Part shown: piece after piece, positions 55,801 to 64,000 of the stretch
How the letters are laid out: every line of letters starts with the position of its first letter
How positions within the stretch are numbered: position 1 is the stretch's first letter
NCBI GenBank assembly: GCA_028023455.1
Contig: JAQFVV010006197.1
Span: forward strand, 13,515,254 to 13,579,253
DNA length: 64,000 nucleotides
Direction: 5' to 3'
From: Epiperipatus broadwayi
Lineage: Eukaryota > Onychophora > Udeonychophora > Euonychophora > Peripatidae
Translations under genes and position numbers: made by a program
The notes under the pieces: model-generated
Told to the model about the DNA's origin: nothing
Seen by the model: only the letters and a program-made list of their open reading frames with translations
The model's database searches: none

Positions 55801-58800
55801 TAATAAAATTACTAAGAAATATATATATTCATGGTATCAAATAACATTCATCAAATATAACCAAATATATAAGAATATTCTTGATCTATAGTCAAAATGC
55901 AAGTTGGCAAAATAATTCAAAGTATCTTCATGTGAAAATATAGTGTGAATATGCTAACTGCTTAACTGAGTATGGTAAAGTAGAAATAATTTTATCATTA
56001 ATATAATATTTATAACTTCTTTAATTCAGATATCTAAAAATGGTCTCATGTAGAGGACTACATTAATTATCTAGAAAAAGCAACCAGGAATCAATTCACA
56101 TCAATTCTTCTCTTAACTCATATGAGTGAACTTGACTAACCAAAAATATATTTACTGACAACAAACGATAAATGGCTATATTATAGCAATACTTTTCCAC
56201 AGCATAAGACTGCATATATAACTTTGCATTTAATTCTTTAAATCATACTGTTATTTAACTATGATTAATCCAAACTGTATACAATACTAGTGACAAAATA
56301 TAAATTATTATTATTATCATCAAAATAAATTATTATTCAGCATTTTTTTCATTTTTAAATTTATTTCATTTAAGTAAAACATACTCATAAGCAGTTTCTT
56401 ATACTGAACATTTTAATCATAATCAAATATCTTTTCCCTGTATTATCTTTAATTAAAGACGGGGATTATAAAGTTTTATAAAGTCTGAGTATCTTTGTTT
56501 CAGTTTAATAACTCGGAATAGTTTATCTCATTCCTCAATAATAAATAATTTACTTCCAAAAACATGTACCTAATGAATCAAAATTTGCATTATAAGCTTA
56601 CTTTCATACACACATTTTCATATAATAATGTTAAATAAATTCTGTTTTAGAATTAAGAAATATATTTAATCCTTACTGAGTTTTAATGCATGTGTAAAGG
56701 TAAATCTTTTATTATATCATTTACTCACCAAGTTCATTTTATTTAAATCCTTTCCATTTCTTTTTTGTCAGAAAAATAATTTTTCACCTCAAGATGTACT
56801 TCAAAGTCTTTTTCTTTTTATTATGATTATTATTTTTTTAATCATGCCTTTTAAATATTGAATTATGAAATATATTTCTAACCATATCTAAAATAAATAT
56901 ATAACAAACATTTTTTGTATAATAAATATAAAATGGTTAAATTTAACTATGATCAAGAGAAGAAAAAAAATTATATTTATAATATATTGCTAAATCATTA
57001 AATGATTGGAGTTTTTATTTTTAGTAAATGTCTGGTTAAAATTTTATAAATAAATAACATACAGCTTGGCTATATAGCTTTTAGTTGTGTTCTTAAAGTT
57101 CTCAGATGATCTTTGAATATTCATATATACAAATAGATTCTGCATTCCAAAACATTTGACATATTGTTGAAATTGGATATTTCTTGTGCAAAATACCAGA
57201 TACATTAAAAGTTGTAATCTTATGAATTTTCCTACTTTGATGAATTCTTTTAGTTGATTTGAGGATAGTTAATAGTAGATAAGCATAGAAGGCAATACTC
57301 AGGATACCAATTTAAAATGGAGGCATACAATTCAGGAAAAAAGAGGACCCAGATACTTTTCACATATTCATTCATGGTTTCTTTTCCAATTATCATATAA
57401 TTTTGTTAGCATTGCAGTTTTGCTGATGCTTTGTAGTGACTGGAATATGAATTCCTTTCCAAAGTATCTCGTTTTAGAGAGAAATTTAGAAAAAATAATC
57501 AGACTACTTCATAATATGAGAAACAGGTGAGGAATAACACAAATCTTTTGAGTCTTTATGTGACTTCCTGAGATAACACCTTTCTGCAAAAATCAATCTG
57601 GATTATTTATCACTTTCACATATCAGCTAGTCTTAAATCTAACCAAATAATTATTTTGTTTTTCAAAAATCAAATTTAAGTAAATTTATTAATGACTTAA
57701 AATTGGAAAACAATTCTTATTCAATTATTAATAAAATATTTTAAAACAATGTTTTTAGAACTGAATTTGAGCTTCATTGGAAATTTAAAATTTCACAAAC
57801 ATTTCAGCATGCAACTAATTTAATGTGTCTGAGGATATAAAAATAGGTAATAAATTGAATCTTAAATTATTATCATTAAGTTTAATTAAAATTATATTTC
57901 CAAATAAGGTATGCTATAGATCTCTTCCTTTCTAACCAACTTTGCTCTGCTCTCCAATCTTTTCTCTGCTGATTTTGGCAAATGATTAGAACTGCCAATA
58001 ATGATTCACTTCAATATTTATATAATTTAGGATTATTGTTATTTCAGAATAATTACCTATCAATAAATGTTGTATAATTTGATTCTTTATTAACAAATAT
58101 CATTTAGATCTATTAGCTTTATTGATAAATAGTAATAAAGACAAGAAGACCAAAATTATGCATGATAAATTTAAATATTCAGTATTTCAATAATAGTTAT
58201 TATGATATATGCTATCTTGGTTAACAAAATGCAAAAGCAAAAAAAAAAACACATTTTGTTGTCATGTCATTATCTTTATAATGGCAAAGAAATGAGTGGA
58301 ATTCACCTAGTTTTAATGATTAAAATAATTTGTTTAAACTTGTTTAAATCTTCAAAAATTGATGCTTTCATTTACAATGAAAAAGGGAATTATTTCTCAC
58401 CTCTCTAATTGTACTGCATACCAATACATTAAATATCTATTCTAGTTTGTATGATGATAAATTTTCGAAAGAATGAAAGATTTTATTGATAGATTAAGAT
58501 ACTGTTCAGACATAATAAATTTTGTATCATTTTTCTGTGTAAAAATAAATCCCAGAAATAATGTAATTTTTTTCATAGAAGGATATTACATTCATTAAGG
58601 AATATTTATTATTATTTTAAATATCAATGTTAGTTTTCACACTTAAAAATATTGAACCTGAAAAAATCCAGTTAATACCAAAAATAGGAAACATTAATAT
58701 GATTATAATTACATTAAATTAAAAAAATGCATTAAAATTAAATTTTAATACTCATATTAAATATATATATATATATTAGAATTAACAAGAAAGAATCAAA

Positions 58801-60135
58801 AATTAAATAAGTAGGTGAGAGAACAAATAATATCACAAACACACATCATTGAAAGAATAAAAAGGCTGAAATAAAGCTGGATATTTTACTAAAAAAAACC
58901 CAGATAATGAAAATTTTAAGTTGGATTTGACTTCATGTAAGGTGAATATATGAAATTAAAAAAAAATGTTGATATGATGTCTAAAAGAGAAATTACGAAT
59001 AAAAAAACTGAATTAAACTCAGATATATATATATTATAAGTAATGTATATATATGTATTGATCATTTTTCTTTCATAAATTTATTTTATTTTTATATGAA
59101 ACAAAATATACAACACAAATATAAATTTAAATGTGAATGTTATGTTGGAAATATTCGTAAATGGAGAATTTCCTGATTTTGAATAATTAGACTCAGGAGA
59201 GAATGTGTTGTAATTGACATAGAATGAATTAATAATGTGATTTCTCTCTCTTGGAATAGAACTATTCATTTTCATTGATTTTTTATTTTGAAATAATCCA
59301 ATACTATGCAAATTGTATTAGTATATTCACATATGAACAGTGAAATAAGAATTGGATAAGTTTATGCCACTTTGAGGTAAAATATACAATAAAAAAAATT
59401 GGACTCCTGTTATTTTTAAAAAAATATTATATGTGTTTATTGTATATATTAGTTTTATTGATATGAAATCTAATGAAAAAGTTCTCTGATTTTACTTTTA
59501 TTCTGAAGAACAATGTTCACACTTAACAAAGCTTGTTACTTCTATTTAGATAACGACTGTTCATTAATATGTGTATTTTGCAGTCAATATTAGTATACAA
59601 TGTTTTATGCAGTTTAGAACAGTGATGGAGTAGTGGAATCAGAAACTGCAATTCATGGATTAATCCTCATCTGAGAAAATAAGAAAATAAATTAATTGCA
59701 ATTTATCAGTTGAATGGAATCATGTTGGTGACATAACGTAAACATCACATTATAAATGATTAATATTTAATGCATGATTAAAGAGGTTCAATGAGTTACT
59801 ACATTATTCTTTGGAATAGAAATGAAGTCTTAAAACATTTTGATCAGATATTGTATATATTCTATAATGGTTTTAATGTAAAGTTTATCAATAATTTTTG
59901 AATATTAACAGACTTTGAAGATATCCCAGACTTGAATGAGGACAGTAAAATGATTATAAATCTCCTGCTGAGAATAGCTATTCAATTAGGGAACAAAAAG
60001 TAGCAGTTCACCAGGTAATTATCTACTTAACAGGAATGAATAATTAAAATTTTATAAAATGGTTCATAAAACAGTAAATAGATGATTGAATAAGTGGTTG
60101 CTCAAAAGTTTACATGAAGATTCACATGAAGTTCA
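52898..60135. other. AT-rich DNA, nothing recognised
   Basis: About 7.2 kb of low-complexity and AT-rich DNA. AATTCATGGATTAATCCTC at 59652 may be a SINE B box. The minus frame at 55522-55710 and the plus frame at 58202-58408 show no family hallmark. Confidence 0.45.
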
Positions 60136-60139
60136 AGCA

Positions 60140-60235
60140 CTAGAAATACAGAATTGAGCTACAATTTTTATGGACTTTGAGCTCTCAAGTCCAATACTTT
60201 ACTACTGCTATATATCACACCATTAAGTATCAAAT
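60140..60235 (-). repeat. tRNA-derived SINE relic
   Basis: The minus strand reads like a tRNA 5' half: ATATAGCAGTAGTAAAGTAT, then a hairpin TTGGACTTGAGAGCTCAAAG in the anticodon-arm position. No intact B box was found. Not a functional tRNA. Confidence 0.45.
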
Positions 60236-60399
60236 GTCAAGGAAATTTATAAAAAAGCATCAAAGTGTCAATTATATAAAATGGCATCTTAATACCTGAA
60301 AGAAAGTATAGGGATGACGTCATGAAAAATTCTACAAAGAGTTTTGTGGTAATAAAATAATAGAAAAATTAAATATCTCATACAATTATGACATTATTT

Positions 60400-60895
60400 G
60401 AGATTCCACACTTTATAATTGTAGAAATAATACCTACAATTAAGTGTAAGAAGAATGGGAAAGCTTTAAAAAAATAATAATTATAGATATTTTAAATATG
60501 AGAAAATGAAGAAGTAGAGATATTTTTGGTAAAGCTGTATTTTAAAGATAGATAATAAGGATACATTAGATTATTGGCAAAATGTAATAGTGTTACTAAT
60601 ATTTAAGAAAGATGGAGCAGCATATAAAAATCACAGACATTAATTTTCTATAGATTTTTTAAAAGATATTTATTACAATTATTACAAATTATGGATAGTG
60701 AATTTTGGCTTTACATTAAACAAAACAATCTAGTTGGTTTTAAGAAATGGTTATGGAAATAATTATTGAATTTGGATTACTACTATGCACTAGATTTGTT
60801 TATTATGAAAAGGCAATTGATTATGTACCTAAATTGAAACTTTGGAACTTCAAAATACACAGTTTCTGAAATATATTTATATTAACAATATTTAT
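60400..60895 (+). pseudogene. LINE reverse transcriptase relic, first part, cut by Penelope
   Basis: IVEIIPTIKCKKNGKA (about 60420) resembles the region before the RT. QNVIVLLIFKKDGAAYKNH (about 60580-60640) resembles the WxxxxIxPIFKKGDxxxxxNYR block. FVYYEKAIDYV (about 60796) is the FVDYEKAFDxV block, with Asp to Tyr. The reading breaks off at about 60895 in LKYIYINNIYS and resumes at 62593. Confidence 0.7.
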
Positions 60896-61097
60896 TCACT
60901 TCTAAAGAAAAGATTAGATTTATTTCAGTTAAATAATAACTAGTCAAGCAATGCTTTCAATCTAGATGGTCATATTCATAGTGCTGAAGCTTATTGGCTA
61001 TGAATATGATTATCTAGGTTGAAAGCATTGCTCAGTTGTTATTGTTTAACTGAAGTAAATCTAATCTTTTCTTTAGAAGTGAGTGAACACTATTAAT
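60893..61097. repeat. Palindrome, about 205 bp, at the left end of the second Penelope unit
   Basis: TTCACTTCTAAAGAAAAGAT (60894) pairs with ATCTTTTCTTTAGAAGTGAG (61064), and AGCAATGCTTTCAA pairs with TTGAAAGCATTGCT. The centre is at CTGAAGCTTATTGG near 60995. Confidence 0.85.
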
Positions 61098-62592
61098 AGA
61101 ATTTAACTTAGAAATTTAATAAACTTTTCTCACAGCAATGTAATTCTAAATAAATATATACAAAATGTATATGGAGAAAAGCTGTATTTAATCTTTACAG
61201 CACAATATACTTAGCATACTTTCAACTACATGATAGTCACATTCATTGCAATAGATGTCCAAGGTGATTATGATATTTATCAAAGAATAAACAAGATAGG
61301 GGATTTGCATAACATTTGAATAAAGGATATAATTAAGTTCATTTAAATGAGCCACTTTTGTGAAAGGATGATGCAGGATTATATATGTTTTTGACAATAT
61401 GCCATACCTCTTTACATTTAGCATCATTTCTTTTAGAGCAGAGGGTGCTGGCAGATGTAGGCTCAAAGCTATGGTTAAACTTAGACTCATACTCAGAGAA
61501 AATAGATTTAATCTCTATGTTCATTTTAGCTCGATTATATTAGTATCTGTGTTGTGCTATTCTTGTAGATAAATTGGCACATGATTCTCAGTTAAATTAC
61601 TTGGCAGATTATGTTATTGCATCCTTTTGTATACCACTTGGAACTTCAGCACAGGGGCAGCTTGTACTTAGTATTATTAATTAAGCAATTCAAAATAGGA
61701 GGGGTGCAAATGCCATCTTGGTAGGTTTCAGTGCAGATTTATTTATCTGATGAGTAGCACCGGATATGTATGGAAGTGAAATCCATGGTTTATTATTGGC
61801 TTGAATAGGTCTGTTTTTAATTTTAGTATAAAACCTTTTGACAATTTGGATGAGAATTTGTATCCGAAGGTACATAAATACTTGATATATGTTTCAATGT
61901 TAGTTTTTCTATCAGTTTCGAATTTACAAAGAATATGGTTTTTGATAAAAATGTTTTGAGACCAGAATTTATGAGCTTTAGGTGTTAAAGATTCAGGGCA
62001 TTTAATTTGTACATGGATGGGTAGGTAATTCCACATTGTATATATAAATCTAAGAACTTAATGTCTTTTATATTATCTTCATTTTATATTATCCATTTTA
62101 ATGAAGATTATGTATAAGATCCTGTTGTATTTCTTTAATTTGCACCTCTGGGGCACAAATAAGGATGTCATCAATATATCGCATGTATAACAGGGATGGG
62201 AGATTTGATTAAAGTATTTATATAAAATCTCTTTTTTGAATTTATTTAGTATGATACTAGATATTATGCCACTTATAGGAATGCCCATAAGCTACCCCTC
62301 TTCCACTTTTACAATATTTATTGTTAGATAAGGCAATAATGTCTTCATGGATCTAATTCAGGCATTCGATAATAAATTCAGTTTTTTGCATATTGTATTT
62401 AGCTTTAACCAGCACCTTTTTAATAATTTGAATAGATAATTTTCATGGGATGGAACTGTATAGTTCCTCAGATATCTATTGCTATTAATATGATTACCAG
62501 ATAGTCAAAAGCATATACCATGCTGTTAGGATAAAATAAATCTATTCTATATACATTTTGTATATATTTATTTTGTATTAATAGAATTACAT
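61098..62592. mobile_element. Second Penelope-like unit, 5'-truncated, with inverted ends
   Basis: A minus-strand RT relic lies between inverted ends: TAAATAAATATATACAAAATGTATAT at 61148 pairs with ATATACATTTTGTATATATTTATTT at 62548 (core of 20 bp shared), extended by TGTAATTCT/AGAATTACAT. Same design as the unit at 45346-48371: both tail ends face outward. It sits within the LINE at 60400-62735. Confidence 0.6.
61190..62520 (-). pseudogene. Penelope-like reverse transcriptase relic, second subfamily
   Basis: Minus-strand blocks: ELYSSIP (about 62470) fits the LYTSIP motif; FIIECLN (about 62365); MGIPISGIISSIILNKFKKE (62288-62229) fits MGSPxSxxxAxxxMxxxE; LLYMRYIDDILICAPEVQIK (about 62188-62129) is the catalytic box with YIDD intact, in another frame; NFLDLYIQCGITYPSMYKLN follows in a broken frame (about 62050). 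Near the end, KRYGILSK and KVAHLNELNYIL (about 61400-61320) and NIIITLDIYCNECDYHVVES (about 61280) resemble the region before and at a GIY-YIG domain. It differs clearly from the first element. Confidence 0.65.
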
Positions 62593-62735
62593 AATCAAAC
62601 TGTGATTTAACTGCATGGGGGCACTAAAAAGTTTAATACTAATTGGTATTTATGTATAACAGGATGATTTTTATTTCTCCAAAACTTTTTACAATCTTTT
62701 ATTTTGTGTATAAAATGTGATGCAAAACAGTAAAA
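62593..62735 (+). pseudogene. LINE reverse transcriptase relic, continuation after Penelope
   Basis: MIFISPKLFTIFYFVYKM (about 62663-62716) matches the GDxISPKLFT block, which in the related LINE follows FVDYEKAF by some tens of residues. The gap in that LINE is what the insertion at 60895-62592 interrupts. Confidence 0.6.
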
Positions 62736-64000
62736 ATGAATAGTGATTATTAGATTATTTCAAAACATTACGTATATTTTTATTGTTAAATTTACTTTAA
62801 TAATTCTTCTATGATAAATCTTGTATAAGTTATATATTTAAAGAATACAGAACTGATTTTTGTTTTTTCCAAATTCTTGTTTTTCCCGTTTGTACAAACT
62901 TTGTTATCAGTAATCATTTAAACAGTAGTTAAATGATCTATTGTTTGAGAGCTTAGGAGATATTTGAACACTGAAAGTGTTACATTAAGCCCACAATATC
63001 TACTTATATACACTTGTAATCAGTGCCAGATTTACCTATAAGTTTGGCAGGATGAAGATTAGAATCAAAATCTAGGGAATCTCTAGCCAAGATGTATAAT
63101 ATTTATGACATTATCATAGGCTTTTTTTACTTATACTATTTTTATGCACTATAGTCTCTAATATTTCAAAATAATATTGTCAAAAGTTGATAATTCATTG
63201 AGTTTTGTACAGATTTTGTCTTTTTTAAAAAGCAGATAGATTAATAATAAACATATATTTGCAGCATCTTTATTAATGATTAGGAGAAAGCATATTTTAT
63301 TTTGTAAATGGCTTTTGGATGCAAATGTAGTTAGATTTTGTAGTATAATTGTCAATAAGGAATAATTTTGTGAGAGAAAATATCCAAACATATAGAAAAA
63401 TTCATTTTTTGATTTATTTTTTTTTAAAACTGGAATGAACCCCATTTTTGAGAACTTCTTTTTATGTTCATTTCTGAAAACTGCTGAAGATTAATTTAAT
63501 TTTTTATTTTCAGATTATAATCTGAGCATAAGTAAAAAAAATTGAAAGTGGAACTCTAGCAAATGCAGGGGAAAAGATAGTTCAAAGTGATATGTAAAGA
63601 AGTTGAGATTAATTATTGTTTTTTTACATCAGCCACTATACAAGCAATAAGTTCCAACAATGAAGCAGACATTGAGGCTAACATAAACAAATCAAAACAA
63701 TGAAGCTGGGACAAGATTTTTGTATAAGTTTAATAAGCTATAACAATTTTCAGTGGCTCAGTATTGGGGGGGAGGGATTAATGAAAATGTAGAATATTAT
63801 AGTTAAAAAAAATTAACAATGCATATTCTGTACTGTATTGATTTTAATACATTAATAATATTTATATATAAGTATAATGGCTGCAGAAGAGAGTTTGCTG
63901 TTACCTGAAAGAAGACACATTGATTCCTCTTTGAGTTTTCAAAGAATCCAAGCAAGAGCAAATTTTTAATTTTTACTTCATATGTTAATTGCTGTTGCAA
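62736..64000. other. AT-rich DNA, nothing recognised
   Basis: AGTGCCAGATTTACCTATAA at 63023 looks like a moderately conserved repeat end, but it could not be named. Minus frames at 63158-63445 and 63803-64000 lack hallmarks. Confidence 0.45.

Noticed and set aside
61748-61790. CTGATGAG followed by GAAAT in the second Penelope relic
   Set aside because: The segment between the boxes does not form stem II and flanking strands do not pair.
23396-64000. Further exons of the Rnd-like GTPase
   Set aside because: Looked for the switch II continuation, the LVGxKxDL-like motif and a CAAX tail on + without success; none is claimed.

Overview
This window reads as nuclear DNA of an animal with a large, very AT-rich, transposon-laden genome. 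The mix points to a mollusc, most likely a cephalopod, but this is inference and not proof: several families of decayed non-LTR retrotransposons (LINEs), Penelope-like elements, many foldback repeats, tRNA-derived SINE remnants, and one real gene with a very long intron. There are no bacterial-type genes. Almost all open frames of 60-120 codons are chance frames in AT-rich DNA or pieces of dead transposons.

Gene. The only host gene seen is the 5' end of a Rho-family small GTPase of the Rnd/RhoE type on the + strand. Coding exon 1 (22922-23023) carries the P-loop, a 284-bp intron follows, and exon 2 (23308-23395) carries the switch I region and ends at the DTSG motif. No later exon was found, so intron 2 appears to run past the right edge (more than 40 kb). 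About 1.5 kb before the ATG is visibly richer in CpG and poor in repeats. It holds an inverted CCAAT box and a TATA-like stretch close to the ATG.

Main finding. At least two interspersed repeat families, called H1 and H2 here, carry what reads as a type I hammerhead ribozyme; a third sequence (H3) is a single copy. H1 occurs at 193-340 (-), 2735-3478, 21050-21140 (fragment), 26800-27832 and 29627-29770. H2 occurs at 1570-1910 (-), 28120-29045, 36190-36810, 40640-41335 and 44303-44486. H3 is at 51494-51546. In the best copies the CUGANGA and GAAA boxes, stem II, a one- or two-pair stem III ending in a cleavable NUH triplet, and a stem I with an internal loop are all in register. H1 often occurs as a foldback with a ribozyme-like core in each arm. 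One H2 copy has a 13-bp target-site duplication, so H2 was mobile.

Transposon layout. LINE remains lie at 965-1345 (-), 4180-6312 (+), 32225-32345 (+), 35205-36165 (-), 43555-49235 (-), 50190-51130 (+) and 60400-62735 (+). Two of these LINEs were split by Penelope-like elements. The first (45346-48371) has a reverse transcriptase plus GIY-YIG relic on - and a second, inverted GIY-YIG plus tail on +, so both 3' tails point outward. A near-matching 10-bp direct repeat flanks the whole unit. The second (61098-62592) also has outward-pointing inverted ends. A 225-bp palindrome at 41560-41785 consists of two such tails alone. The - strand LINE at 43.5-49.2 kb therefore has nested insertions: Penelope between its endonuclease and reverse transcriptase, and H2 within its reverse transcriptase.

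Other repeats: an AT-rich family of about 650 bp (three copies between 2 and 15 kb), long palindromes at 7.2, 19.0 and 19.7 kb, a (TA)n run at 13.1 kb, a triplet array at 35.0 kb, diverged tandem arrays at 11.5-12.7 and 14.9-15.3 kb, and an exact 80-bp duplication at 52.7 kb. The remaining stretches are AT-rich DNA in which nothing could be recognised.
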